From Agromyces luteolus (GTDB lineage: Bacteria > Actinomycetota > Actinomycetes > Actinomycetales > Microbacteriaceae): 64,000 bases of DNA. The stretch spans positions 310,001-374,000 of the forward strand of contig NZ_WODA01000002.1 of assembly GCF_009729855.1 (NCBI RefSeq), in the 5' to 3' direction. The notes beneath the pieces are model-generated. The model was not told where the DNA came from. It saw only the letters and a program-made list of their open reading frames with translations, and ran no database searches. Shown piece after piece: positions 8,087 through 16,252 of the stretch. Position 1 is the stretch's first letter. Every line of letters begins with the position of its first letter. A program made the position numbers and the translations under genes.

Positions 8087-9004
8087 TCAGCGCCCGCGGT
8101 GGTCGACGAACGACATCCGGGGGCCTCGCCGCGGACGCCCGTGCAGCCCCGCCGCCATCATCAGCCGGATCACCCGGTAGCGCTGGCCGGCCCAGGGCGC
8201 GAGCGCCTCGAGCATCCCGTCGTCGGTGAGGTCGCGGCCGAACAGCGCGTGGCCGACGTAGTTCGCCAGGTGGTAGTCGCCGACCGACACGGCGTCGGGG
8301 TCGCCGAGCGCGCGCTGCGCGACCTCGGCGGCGGTCCACGCGCCGACGCCCGGGAACAGCGTCAGCCGGGCGGCGGCATCGGCGTGCGAGAGGTCGGCCG
8401 CCTCCTCGACGCGGGCGGCGCGAGCGGCGACGCGCTGGATCGCGGCCGCGCGCTTCGGGTCGACCCCCGCCCGGTGCCACTCCCAGACCGGGACGGCGCG
8501 CCATCCGTCGGCCGAGGGCGCGACCCGCATCGGCCGGGGCACCGGACCGGGTGCGACCGTGCCGAACGCCAGGACCAGGCGGCGCCACGACGCGTGCGCC
8601 TGCAGGGTGATCACCTTCTGCTCGAGGATGGCCGGCACGAGCGACTCCAGCACGCGCGCGGTGCGCGGCACGCGCAGGCCGGGGTTGCGCCGGTGCGCGG
8701 CGTCGAGCTCCTCGACCCCGGTGCGGAAGCCCGTCGTGTCGTCGCGCTCGCCGAGCATCGACGGGGCGAGGGCGATCGCGGCCGCCGCACCCGCCCCCCA
8801 CGCCTCGACGCGGACCAGGTCGACGTCGCGCTGCACGATGCGCAGCGTCGCCGGCCCCGCGTCGGTCAGCGTCGCCCGCCAGACCGCACCGTCGGGCGTG
8901 CGCGTGAACGTCGGGTCGCCGGGACCGCGTCGCAGCACGCCGAGCGTCTGCGCGACGTCGGTCTCGTGCGGGGCGCGCCAGTCGAGCGCGAGGTCGGGAC
9001 TCAC
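8087..9004 (-). CDS. DNA-3-methyladenine glycosylase 2 family (AlkA-type, HhH-GPD)
   Basis: A 305-residue base-excision repair glycosylase of the HhH-GPD superfamily, removing alkylated purines from DNA. The segment VPAILEQKVITLQAHASW is the typical start of the HhH-GPD fold; the helix-hairpin-helix is FPGVGAWTAAEV (about residues 220-231), followed by the catalytic Asp region DAVSVGDYHL. Start placed at GTG 9004, with GGAGG unusually close (2 bases), so the true start is uncertain or the message is leaderless. Divergent from the DUF389 gene. Confidence 0.85.
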   Translation of the reverse strand: MSPDLALDWRAPHETDVAQTLGVLRRGPGDPTFTRTPDGAVWRATLTDAGPATLRIVQRDVDLVRVEAWGAGAAAAIALAPSMLGERDDTTGFRTGVEELDAAHRRNPGLRVPRTARVLESLVPAILEQKVITLQAHASWRRLVLAFGTVAPGPVPRPMRVAPSADGWRAVPVWEWHRAGVDPKRAAAIQRVAARAARVEEAADLSHADAAARLTLFPGVGAWTAAEVAQRALGDPDAVSVGDYHLANYVGHALFGRDLTDDGMLEALAPWAGQRYRVIRLMMAAGLHGRPRRGPRMSFVDHRGR

Positions 9005-9103
9005 CCCTCCAGTGTGCGCCCCGCCACCGTCGCCGTTCGAACGGCTGCCGGAGTCGCGGCGCGGGCGGTTGTCGCCGCACGCCCCCGATGGGATCATCCG
9101 GAT

Positions 9104-10105
9104 GTGGCGAAGTTCACCGCGCTGCTGCTTCCGAGCCTGCAGCGCAACCCGCTGACCGACCTGCTCGACCAGCTCGACCTCGGGTCGGGCGATCGGGTGG
9201 GCAAGCGCAGCGGCTTCGTGATCATGCTCGTGCTGTCGGGCATCATCGCGGCGGCCGGCGTGCTGCTCGACTCGACGGCCACCGTGATCGGGGCCATGAT
9301 CATCGCGCCGCTCGGCACGCCGATCCTCGGCATCGCCGCGGGCATCGTCACCGGTCGCGCGCGGCTCGTCGTGGCATCCGTCGTCTGGGTCGCGGGCGCC
9401 GTGGGCGCCGTCATCCTCATCGGCGCCGCGTTCTCGATCGTGCTGCCGTCGGGCGCGAACCTCAGCGCCAACGCCCAGATCGCCGGGCGGACCTCCCCGC
9501 AGCTGATGGACCTCGTCGCCGCGCTCGCCACCGGCGTCGCGGGCGCCTTCGCGATGAGCCGCAAGGACCTCAGCGCGGTGCTGCCCGGCGTCGCGATCGC
9601 GATCTCGCTGGTCCCGCCGCTCGCCGTCGTCGGCGTCACGCTCGGCCAGGGGGACTTCGACGGAGCCATCGGCGCGTTCCTGCTGTTCTTCTCGAACGTG
9701 GTCTCGCTCATCATCGCCGGGGCGATCGTGTTCACGCTCGCGGGCTACTCGCGGGACGCGCTCGCGCAGCCCGGGCGGCGTCGGCGCGCGTACTCGATCA
9801 TCTCGGTGCTCACCGTGCTGACCGTGATCCCGCTCGGCCTGAACACGCTCGTCATCGTGGCCCAGGCCACGTGGACGGCCCGGATCCAGACCGCCGCGTC
9901 CGCGTGGATCGCCGACGGGGAGGGCGAGATCGACGGCATCACCTGGAAGAGCCTCGTCGCGCGCATCTCGGTCCAGGCGCCCGGGGGGCGGATCCCGCCG
10001 GTCTCGGAACTGCGCGACGCGCTCGAGTCGGAGGTGCCCTCGATCGTCGCCGTCGAGGTGGATGTCACCGACGCCGTCGTGCACCCCGTCATCGAACGGG
10101 ACTGA
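9104..10105 (+). CDS. DUF389 integral membrane protein
   Basis: A 333-residue polytopic membrane protein of the DUF389 (TIGR00341-like) family. The characteristic core (GAMIIAPLGTPILGIAAGIVTGR, about 63-85) and later LSLVPPLAVVGV-type helices are visible, with about six hydrophobic segments up to residue 270 and a soluble C-terminal domain of about 60 residues. GTG start at 9104 with no ribosome binding site, so it is possibly leaderless. Function of the family is not established. Divergent from the glycosylase gene. Confidence 0.85.
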   Translation: MAKFTALLLPSLQRNPLTDLLDQLDLGSGDRVGKRSGFVIMLVLSGIIAAAGVLLDSTATVIGAMIIAPLGTPILGIAAGIVTGRARLVVASVVWVAGAVGAVILIGAAFSIVLPSGANLSANAQIAGRTSPQLMDLVAALATGVAGAFAMSRKDLSAVLPGVAIAISLVPPLAVVGVTLGQGDFDGAIGAFLLFFSNVVSLIIAGAIVFTLAGYSRDALAQPGRRRRAYSIISVLTVLTVIPLGLNTLVIVAQATWTARIQTAASAWIADGEGEIDGITWKSLVARISVQAPGGRIPPVSELRDALESEVPSIVAVEVDVTDAVVHPVIERD

Positions 10106-10126
10106 CGCCCGGTCGCCACCGCCGAC

Positions 10127-10164
10127 CCGCGAGCGCTGATCCGCGAGCGCTGATCCGCGAGCGC
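10127..10164 (+). repeat. 14-bp tandem repeat CCGCGAGCGCTGAT, 2.7 copies
   Basis: Two perfect copies (10127-10140, 10141-10154) and a partial third (10155-10164) run directly into the left arm of the long hairpin that follows. It lies in the 192-base gap between the DUF389 and PLP-enzyme genes. Confidence 0.8.
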
Positions 10165-10224
10165 GTGTACTTCCGCCGAGCGCAATTGCGTTCGCATTCA
10201 CGTTCGGCGGAAGTACACGCGCTC
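10159..10224. repeat. long inverted repeat, 24-bp arms with 18-base loop
   Basis: Arms 10159-10182 and 10201-10224 are complementary over 24 bp with a single mismatch, which would be a G-U wobble in RNA. The core is GTGTACTTCCGCCGA. There is no T-tract, so it is not a classical terminator, although it could halt or stabilise the DUF389 message. The size, the adjoining tandem repeat and its intergenic location fit a REP-like palindromic element. I saw no second copy in the window. Confidence 0.75.
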
Positions 10225-10297
10225 GGCGGGCCGACCAGCGCGCTCAGCGGCCCCGCCTCTGCGAGGATCGGGGGACCGCCGCACACGAGGAGCACGA

Positions 10298-11440
10298 ATG
10301 CACGACCACGACGACGCACCCGCCATGCACCCGGAGACCGTCGCGGTGCACGCCGGCCGGCCGCCGCGCGAGCCCGACGGCCCGATGAGCACGCCCGTGC
10401 ACCTCGCATCGACGTTCCACGAGGGCGGCCCGACCGCCTACGGACGGTACGGCAATCCGTCGTGGACCGCGTTCGAGGAGGCGCTCGGCGCCCTCGAGGG
10501 AGGAGCGTGCGTGGCGTTCGCGTCGGGCATGGGCGCGATCTCGGCGGTCCTCGCGCTCGTCCCGACGGGCGGCGTCGTGGTCGCGCCGCGGCACTCGTAC
10601 ACGGGCACGATCGGCCTGCTCGACGACCTCGTCGCGACCCGCGGCGTCTCGGTCCGGTACGTCGACGTCCGCGATGCCGACGCGGTGGCGGATGCCGCGC
10701 AGGGCGCCGACCTCGTCTGGGTCGAGTCGCCCACCAACCCCGCGCTCGAGGTGGCCGACCTCGCCGCGATCGGCCGCGCCGCACGCGCCGCGGGCGCGCT
10801 CTACGCGGTCGACAACACCTTCGCGACCCCCCTGCTGCAGCTGCCCCTCGAGTCCGGCGCCGACCTCGTCGTGCACTCGGCGACGAAGTCGATCTCGGGC
10901 CACAGCGACGTCGTCATGGGCGCGGTGATCGCGCGCGACGCCGACCTGCGCGACCGCATCGCGACGCGCCGCAGCCTCGGCGGCGCCATCCCGGGCCCGC
11001 TCGACGCGTTCCTCGCACTCCGCGGGCTGCGCACCCTGCCCGTTCGACTGGAGCGCGCGCAGGCGAACGCGCGCGAGCTCGCCGCCCGCTTCGCGAACCA
11101 CCCGGCGCTCGACGAGGTCCGCTATCCGGGCTTCGGCACGATCATCTCGATCGTCGTCGCGGGCGGGGCGGATGCCGCGGAGCGCGTCGCGGCCTCCACC
11201 CGCGTGTGGGTGCACTCGACGAGCCTCGGCGGCGTGGAGTCGCAGCTCGAGCGCCGCCGCCGCTGGCCCGCCGAGGCGGACACCATCCCCGACGGCCTCG
11301 TCCGCCTCTCGGTCGGCCTCGAGCACGTCGACGACCTCGCCCGCGACCTCGAGCAGGCGCTCGGGCACGCGGCCGACCCGGGCGACGGCGCGGACGGTGC
11401 GCGGGCGAGGACGGCCCCGCCCGCGGCATCCGGTCACTGA
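10298..11440 (+). CDS. Cys/Met-metabolism PLP-dependent enzyme (cystathionine gamma-synthase/lyase type)
   Basis: A 380-residue fold-type-I PLP enzyme of the trans-sulfuration family. Visible: the YGRYGNPS substrate/PLP segment (about 48-55), ASGMGA (about 75-80), VESPTNP (142-148), the cofactor aspartate VDNTFATP (171-178) and the Schiff-base Lys197 in HSATKSISGH. These features do not discriminate synthase from lyase or a homocysteine-forming variant. Good ribosome binding site GAGGAG before the ATG at 10298. Single gene; residues after about 365 are Ala/Gly-rich and probably disordered. Confidence 0.88.
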   Translation: MHDHDDAPAMHPETVAVHAGRPPREPDGPMSTPVHLASTFHEGGPTAYGRYGNPSWTAFEEALGALEGGACVAFASGMGAISAVLALVPTGGVVVAPRHSYTGTIGLLDDLVATRGVSVRYVDVRDADAVADAAQGADLVWVESPTNPALEVADLAAIGRAARAAGALYAVDNTFATPLLQLPLESGADLVVHSATKSISGHSDVVMGAVIARDADLRDRIATRRSLGGAIPGPLDAFLALRGLRTLPVRLERAQANARELAARFANHPALDEVRYPGFGTIISIVVAGGADAAERVAASTRVWVHSTSLGGVESQLERRRRWPAEADTIPDGLVRLSVGLEHVDDLARDLEQALGHAADPGDGADGARARTAPPAASGH

Positions 11441-11547
11441 CCACGGCGCGGGCGCCGCGGCATCCGCGTGACCTTCGGCCCACCGCGCACGAGCGGGCGC
11501 GGAACATGCTGGTGCCGACCCGGCCCGCGTCGAAGGGGGTGTCGACG

Positions 11548-12021
11548 ATGACCATGCAGGGCATCGCGCGCCGGGTGCTGCTCACCGTGCAGGTCTTCGT
11601 CGGGATCACGAGCGTGCTCGGCGGCGCAGCGCTCGTGCTCGGCGGGGTGATCGACCTCAGCGGGACCGCGCTCGCCATCCCGCGCGACGTCCTCGAGGGC
11701 TCGCCGTTCACCTCGTTCGTGATCCCGGGCCTGGCGCTCGCGATCGTGGTCGGGGGCACGCACCTGCTCGCGTTCGCGATGCTCGCGCGGCGCATGCGGT
11801 GGGCCATGGTCGCGTCGGCCGTGGCCGGCTTCGGCATGCTCGTCTGGGTCTTCGTCCAGATGGTGTTCATCCCGTTCAGCCCCCTGCAGTCGGTCTACTT
11901 CGGCCTCGGGCTCCTCGAGCTCGCGGCGACGCTCGTGCAGCTCGACATCCTGCACCCGTGGGCGCACGCCACGGTGCACCGCGAGCACGCGTCCGAAGCC
12001 GGCGCCGAGCGCCCGACCTGA
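11548..12021 (+). CDS. hypothetical four-helix membrane protein
   Basis: A 157-residue membrane protein with hydrophobic segments at about 10-33, 54-79, 85-108 and 113-131 and a His/Glu-rich C-terminal tail. The ATG at 11548 was chosen because AGGGGG (11534-11539) lies 8 bases upstream; a GTG at 11539 is an alternative. No recognised domain. Confidence 0.7.
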   Translation: MTMQGIARRVLLTVQVFVGITSVLGGAALVLGGVIDLSGTALAIPRDVLEGSPFTSFVIPGLALAIVVGGTHLLAFAMLARRMRWAMVASAVAGFGMLVWVFVQMVFIPFSPLQSVYFGLGLLELAATLVQLDILHPWAHATVHREHASEAGAERPT

Positions 12022-12029
12022 GCCGCATC

Positions 12030-12047
12030 GGCGGCGCTTCCGCCGCC
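12030..12047. terminator. weak hairpin after the 11548 gene
   Basis: GGCGGCG and CGCCGCC form a 7-bp stem around CTTC shortly after the stop codon at 12021. The following bases are CTCGTG, not a T-tract, so intrinsic termination is only possible. Confidence 0.3.
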
Positions 12048-12109
12048 TCGTGATCCGTGCCATGGTGGGGACCAGGGGCACCTGCTGCCGGACACGAGAT
12101 GAGGTCGTC

Positions 12110-13054
12110 ATGACCCGGATGCCGCGGAACGGAGTGTTCGCCGGGCGCCGGGCCCGCGCCGGCGCCTCGTTCCTCGCGGTCGCGGTCGTGCTCGCGGCGA
12201 CGAGCGTGTCGGTCGACCTCGCCGTCCCCGGGTTCGCCTCCGCCGTCCAGCGCTCGGTCGTGGGCACGCTGTCCGACGTCGTCGAGGTCGTCGCCGTGTG
12301 GGGCGCGCTCCCGCTCGGGCTCCTGCTCCTCCTCACCGCGGGCGAGCCGCGGGCCTGGCGCGGCTGGGCGGCCGTGGTCGCGGCGGTCGCCGCGCCGATC
12401 GCGGTCCAGTTCACGGGCGTCGGCGACTCGCCATTCCTGATCCTGCTCGCCCTCGCGGCCGCCGTCGGCGGGTATGCGCTCATCGCGCTCGGCCTGTCCG
12501 AGCGGCGCGGCGATCCGGGTCGTCCCGAGTCCGTCGCGGTGGCGGTGGCGGTCCTCGCCGCTGCCGAGCTCGCGGTGGTCGCGCTCGGCGCACTGCACCT
12601 CCTCGTGTGGAACCCGATGGCGGCCGTGCCGGAACTCTCGCTCGCGCAGATCTACGGGATCCTCGTCGAGCGGTACGGGGTGGTCGACGGCGGACCGTTC
12701 GTGTGGGCGTTCGGCGCCACGCTCGCCACGGTCGCCGGGTCGATCGTGGCGATCCAGGGCGCCCGACGAGGGATCGTGTCCACCCACGACGTGGTGACGG
12801 TCGGACTGCTCCTCATCCACGCGACGACGTTCTTCCTCTGGTGGGCGGGGTTCGCGCTCGGGCTGAACCTCGCGGACGCGTTCGCGACCGTCGGCGGCGA
12901 CGTCTCGTCGGTCGGCTCGCTGCTCGCGCTCGTCGGGGCCTCCTGCCTCGCCGCGGCGATCCTCCTCCAGCTGCGTCGCGCCCCCGTGCGCGACGACGAC
13001 CCGGCCGCGAACCCCGGCGGGATCGAGGACGCGCCGGCGGCCGTGACCCCCTAG
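12110..13054 (+). CDS. hypothetical multi-pass membrane protein
   Basis: A 314-residue membrane protein with about eight hydrophobic segments between residues 15 and 295 and a charged Asp/Pro-rich C-terminal tail. No conserved motif recognised. ATG at 12110 is preceded by GAGG at 12101-12104. It ends 9 bases before the primase-polymerase gene, which however appears to have its own -10 sequence. Confidence 0.7.
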   Translation: MTRMPRNGVFAGRRARAGASFLAVAVVLAATSVSVDLAVPGFASAVQRSVVGTLSDVVEVVAVWGALPLGLLLLLTAGEPRAWRGWAAVVAAVAAPIAVQFTGVGDSPFLILLALAAAVGGYALIALGLSERRGDPGRPESVAVAVAVLAAAELAVVALGALHLLVWNPMAAVPELSLAQIYGILVERYGVVDGGPFVWAFGATLATVAGSIVAIQGARRGIVSTHDVVTVGLLLIHATTFFLWWAGFALGLNLADAFATVGGDVSSVGSLLALVGASCLAAAILLQLRRAPVRDDDPAANPGGIEDAPAAVTP

Positions 13055-13057
13055 CGT
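13052..13057 (+). promoter_or_regulatory. -10-like TAGCGT for the LigD-type gene, leaderless arrangement
   Basis: TAGCGT overlaps the stop codon region of the previous gene and lies 6 bases before the ATG at 13064, the spacing expected when transcription starts at the A of the start codon. No ribosome binding site precedes this ATG. Confidence 0.4.
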
Positions 13058-13063
13058 GGTGTC

Positions 13064-14356
13064 ATGGCTGCACGCAGCGACGATGCCGTGGTCCTCGAGG
13101 TCGGTGGCCACGAGGTACGAGTGTCCCACCCGGGCCGGGTCGTGTTCCCCGAGCCGGGCCTGACGAAGCTCGACCTCGTCGAGTACTACCTCGCCGTCGC
13201 GGACGGCGCGCTGCGCGGCGCCGGCGGACGCCCGATGGTCCTCAAGCGGTTCGTGAAGGGCATCGGCGCCGAGCCGTTCTTCCAGAAGCGCGTGCCCGAG
13301 AACCACCCCGACTTCATCGACACGGCCACGCTGCAGTACGCGCGCGGCACCTCGGCCGAGGAGGCGGTGGTGCGGGACGCCGCCGGCCTCGCGTGGGTCG
13401 TGAACCTCGGATGCCTCGACCTCAACCCGCATCCCGTGCGCGCCGAGGACCTCGACCACCCCGACGAGCTGCGCGTCGACCTCGACCCCATGCCCGGCGT
13501 CGACTGGTCGCAGATCGTGGACGTCGCGATGGTCGCGCGAGACGTGCTCGAGGACCACGGACTCGTCGGCTGGCCGAAGACGTCGGGCTCGCGCGGCATC
13601 CACCTGCTCGTGCGCATCGAACCGCGGTGGGACTTCCGGGCGGTGCGGCTCGCGGCCGAGTCCCTGGCGCGCGAGGTCGAGCGGCGCGCGCCGGGCCTCG
13701 CGTCGGCGCGGTGGTGGAAGGAGGAGCGCGGGGAGAGCGTCTTCGTCGACTTCAACCAGAACGCGAAGGATCGCACCGTGGCATCCGCCTACTCGGTGCG
13801 CCCGCTGCCGGACGCCCGGGTGTCGACGCCGCTCGACTGGGACGAGGTCCGCTCACGGCGGCCCGCGGAGTTCACCGTCGCGACGGTGCTCGAGCGCTTC
13901 GGCGAGCGCGGCGACCCGCACGCGGGGATCGACGACGCGGTCGGCTCACTCGACGGCCTGCTGCGGTTGGCGGAGGAGCTCGGCCCGGCCGAGAAGGCGC
14001 CGCGGGGCGCATCCCGCGGCGACGGATCCGGCCGCCGCGTCTCGACGATGCCGCTCATCGAGGTCGCCCGCACCGAGACGAAGCCCGAGGCGCTCGACGC
14101 GCTCGACCGGTGGAAGGCGGCGAACCCGGAGGTGGTGCCGCACCTGACGCCGGCCGACGTGCTCGTCGACGGCATGCGCGGGTCGAGCTCGCTCTGGTAT
14201 CGGGTGCGGGTGAACCTGCAGCACGTGCCCGAGGCCGGGCGACCCGAGCAGGGTCCGCTGCTCGCGGACTACGACCCGTGGGCCGGGCGGTGGCCGGGCG
14301 GGTCCGGCGATGGCGGCGGCAGCGGTGGCAGCGTCGACGGCGACGGGGTCGACTGA
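13064..14356 (+). CDS. LigD-type primase-polymerase domain protein (stand-alone)
   Basis: A 430-residue archaeo-eukaryotic primase-polymerase of the LigD polymerase-domain family, used in non-homologous end joining or gap filling. The catalytic acidic pair D139/D141 is in RVDLDP, and the nucleotide-binding SGSRGIHL follows at about 177-184. The LKRF and FFQK motifs (about 60-75) that begin the fold are present. There is no ligase or nuclease domain and no Ku gene nearby, so it is either an accessory polymerase or works with partners elsewhere. The C-terminal 30 residues are Gly/Ser/Asp-rich linker. Convergent with the TetR gene. Confidence 0.88.
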   Translation: MAARSDDAVVLEVGGHEVRVSHPGRVVFPEPGLTKLDLVEYYLAVADGALRGAGGRPMVLKRFVKGIGAEPFFQKRVPENHPDFIDTATLQYARGTSAEEAVVRDAAGLAWVVNLGCLDLNPHPVRAEDLDHPDELRVDLDPMPGVDWSQIVDVAMVARDVLEDHGLVGWPKTSGSRGIHLLVRIEPRWDFRAVRLAAESLAREVERRAPGLASARWWKEERGESVFVDFNQNAKDRTVASAYSVRPLPDARVSTPLDWDEVRSRRPAEFTVATVLERFGERGDPHAGIDDAVGSLDGLLRLAEELGPAEKAPRGASRGDGSGRRVSTMPLIEVARTETKPEALDALDRWKAANPEVVPHLTPADVLVDGMRGSSSLWYRVRVNLQHVPEAGRPEQGPLLADYDPWAGRWPGGSGDGGGSGGSVDGDGVD

Positions 14357-14375
14357 GCCCCGAGCCGACGGCCGA

Positions 14376-14963
14376 TCAGCCGGCCCGCGGCGCGAAGGCC
14401 GAATGCAGCAGCTCCCAGGCCCGATCGGCGGTCGCGGCGCGCTCGGCCGGCTCGGTCCGCGCCACGAGGCCGGCGAGCATCGAGATCGCGAGCAGCACGT
14501 CCTCGACGTCGACGTGCGCGCCGAACCGGCCGGCGGCCCGTTCGTGCTCGACCGCGGCCACGGCGATGTCCCGCACGCGTGCGCCGAGGCGCTCGACGCG
14601 GGGGTCGTGCGGGTGCGCGGTGATGAGGTCGATCAGCGCCGTGGAGACGATCGCCTGCGCGATCACGCCCTGGAGCAGGGCGTCGAGTCCGGCGTCGGGC
14701 GGGGCGACGGCGGCCTCGAGCTCGTCGAGGTTCTCCTCGTAGACGGCGACCGCGAGCGAGAGCCGGTCGGGGAAGTGCCGGTAGAGGCTCCCCTGCCCGA
14801 CGCCGGCCCGCTTGGCGATCGCGCTGAAGGGCGCCGAGAGGCCGTCGGCGGCGAAGATCTCGCGCGCCGCCGCGAGGAGGGCGCGCCGGTTCGCCGGCCC
14901 CGCGCTCGGGCCGAGGTTCGGCTTGCGCGGTTTGGGACCTTCTCCCTGTCGACGCTCGGACAT
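14376..14963 (-). CDS. TetR-family transcriptional regulator
   Basis: A 195-residue TetR repressor. The N-terminal helix-turn-helix spans about residues 22-65, with the diagnostic GVGQGSLYRHFPDRLSLA in recognition helix and following helix; the rest is a variable ligand-binding helical domain of SbtR-like character. ATG at 14963 faces the divergent SDR gene across 78 bases holding two palindromes, so it very likely represses both itself and the SDR gene. The ligand is unknown. Confidence 0.9.
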   Translation of the reverse strand: MSERRQGEGPKPRKPNLGPSAGPANRRALLAAAREIFAADGLSAPFSAIAKRAGVGQGSLYRHFPDRLSLAVAVYEENLDELEAAVAPPDAGLDALLQGVIAQAIVSTALIDLITAHPHDPRVERLGARVRDIAVAAVEHERAAGRFGAHVDVEDVLLAISMLAGLVARTEPAERAATADRAWELLHSAFAPRAG

Positions 14964-14978
14964 GGGTGCTAGGTTACT

Positions 14979-14998
14979 ACCGGACAGAGTTGTCCGGT
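14979..14998. promoter_or_regulatory. TetR operator candidate (20-bp palindrome)
   Basis: ACCGGACA and TGTCCGGT flank GAGT, a perfect palindrome directly upstream of the TetR start (14963) and 44 bases before the SDR start (15042). Size and symmetry match TetR-family operators. Confidence 0.65.
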
Positions 14999-15013
14999 GT
15001 CCTCCGAGGACAC
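14997..15013. promoter_or_regulatory. second palindrome, 17 bp, abutting the TetR operator
   Basis: GTGTCCTC and GAGGACAC around one central C, overlapping the end of the first palindrome by two bases. It shares the TGTCC half-site sequence with it, so it may be a second binding site for the same regulator, lying in the SDR leader. Confidence 0.5.
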
Positions 15014-15041
15014 GGACCGAGAGAAACAGAAGGAACCCCTC

Positions 15042-16118
15042 ATGAGCCCCAGCAAGCCCCTCACCGGCGACTCCTCGATCAAGACCTGGCTCGAGGACCC
15101 CGTCGGCGGGCCCATCATCCGCGACCTCCTCTCGCAGGCCGGACAGGACCCCGACGTCCTCCGCCCGGTCCACCGCCTCGCGCTCAAGCGCCTCATCAAG
15201 CTCAGCAAGGGCTCGTTCTCGCAGGAGATGGTCGACCAGCTCGTCGCGCGTGCCGCGGCGGGCGACGTCCCCGCCGGTGCCGCCGCGGCATCCGCCCCCG
15301 AGGCCGCCGCCCCCGAGGCGCCGGCCGCCGACGAGGTCGACGCCGTCGAGCGCCCCGAGTGGGTCGAGCGCATCGACCAGGGCCGCTTCACCGGCAAGAC
15401 CGTCATCGTCACGGGCGCCGGCTCGGGCATCGGACGGGCCACCGCCTCGCGCATCGTCCGCGAGGGCGGCAAGGTCGTCGCGGTCGACGTCTCGCAGGAG
15501 CGCCTCGACGACTTCAGCGCCGAGCACGACGGCGCCGAGGTCGTGACGCTCGTCGCCGACATCACCGACGACGCGAAGATCGCCGAGATCATCGCGGCAG
15601 CGGGCGGCCGCATCGACGGCCTCGCCAACATCGCCGGGATCATGGACGACATGACACCGATCGGCGAGCTCACCGACGCCGTGTGGGAGCGGGTCATGCG
15701 CGTGAACGTCGACGGCACCATGAAGCTCATGCGCGCGGTCGTGCCCGGCATGCTCGCGCAGGGCTACGGCTCGATCGTGAACACCGCCTCCGAGGCCGCG
15801 CTCCGCGGCTCCGCCGCCGGCGTCGCCTACACGGCCTCGAAGCACGCCGTGGTCGGCCTCACCAAGTCGACCGCGTTCATGTACGGCCCGAGCGGCCTGC
15901 GCGTGAACGCCGTCGCCCCCGGCCCGACCATCACCAACATCGAGGCGACCTTCGCCTCGCCGCTCGGTGCGCAGCGCGTCCGCCAGGCCATGGCGGTGCT
16001 GCCGGATGCCGCGGAGGCCGAGGCCCTCGCCGCGTCGATCACCTTCCTGCTCTCGGACGACGGCGTGAACATCAACGGCGTCGTGCTGGCGTCGGACGGC
16101 GGCTGGTCGGCCGCCTGA
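15042..16118 (+). CDS. SDR-family oxidoreductase with N-terminal helical extension
   Basis: A 358-residue protein. Residues 118-358 form a classical NAD(P)-dependent short-chain dehydrogenase: TGAGSGIG (124-131), NIAG (about 196-199), Ser250, Y263-x3-K267, and C-terminal DGG. Residues 1-70 form a separate helical segment (LEDPVGGPIIRDLL...), then an Ala/Pro/Glu linker (about 71-105). Such an extension is not part of ordinary SDRs and may mediate oligomerisation or targeting. ATG at 15042 with AGAAGGAA upstream. Divergent from, and probably repressed by, the TetR protein. Confidence 0.88.
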   Translation: MSPSKPLTGDSSIKTWLEDPVGGPIIRDLLSQAGQDPDVLRPVHRLALKRLIKLSKGSFSQEMVDQLVARAAAGDVPAGAAAASAPEAAAPEAPAADEVDAVERPEWVERIDQGRFTGKTVIVTGAGSGIGRATASRIVREGGKVVAVDVSQERLDDFSAEHDGAEVVTLVADITDDAKIAEIIAAAGGRIDGLANIAGIMDDMTPIGELTDAVWERVMRVNVDGTMKLMRAVVPGMLAQGYGSIVNTASEAALRGSAAGVAYTASKHAVVGLTKSTAFMYGPSGLRVNAVAPGPTITNIEATFASPLGAQRVRQAMAVLPDAAEAEALAASITFLLSDDGVNINGVVLASDGGWSAA

Positions 16119-16125
16119 CCCCTTC

Positions 16126-16224
16126 GGTGGTCGAGTAGCACGCGAAGCGCCCGTACCGAGACCTCGCACGCGGTCTCGATGCGCGCCTGCGGCGCTCCTC
16201 GACCACCGGAACGACTCGACCACC
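16126..16224. repeat. intergenic palindromic repeat of Microbacteriaceae type (GGTGGTCGAG...CTCGACCACC)
   Basis: Outer arms GGTGGTCGAG (16126-16135) and CTCGACCACC (16198-16207), inner arms CGAGACC (16157-16163) and GGTCTCG (16172-16178), and an extra copy of CTCGACCACC at 16215-16224. From memory of related genomes this family of intergenic elements is widespread in Microbacteriaceae. It fills most of the gap between the SDR and epimerase genes and could act as a transcription barrier. Confidence 0.7.
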
Positions 16225-16252
16225 GACGGCGGCCCCGTGACAGCATGGAGCG

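Noticed and set aside
10127..10164. CRISPR-like repeats
   Set aside because: The 14-bp units are directly tandem with no spacers, and no cas gene is present.
10159..10224. Insertion sequence with terminal inverted repeats
   Set aside because: Only 18 bases separate the arms and there is no transposase gene; a REP-like element or hairpin is more likely.
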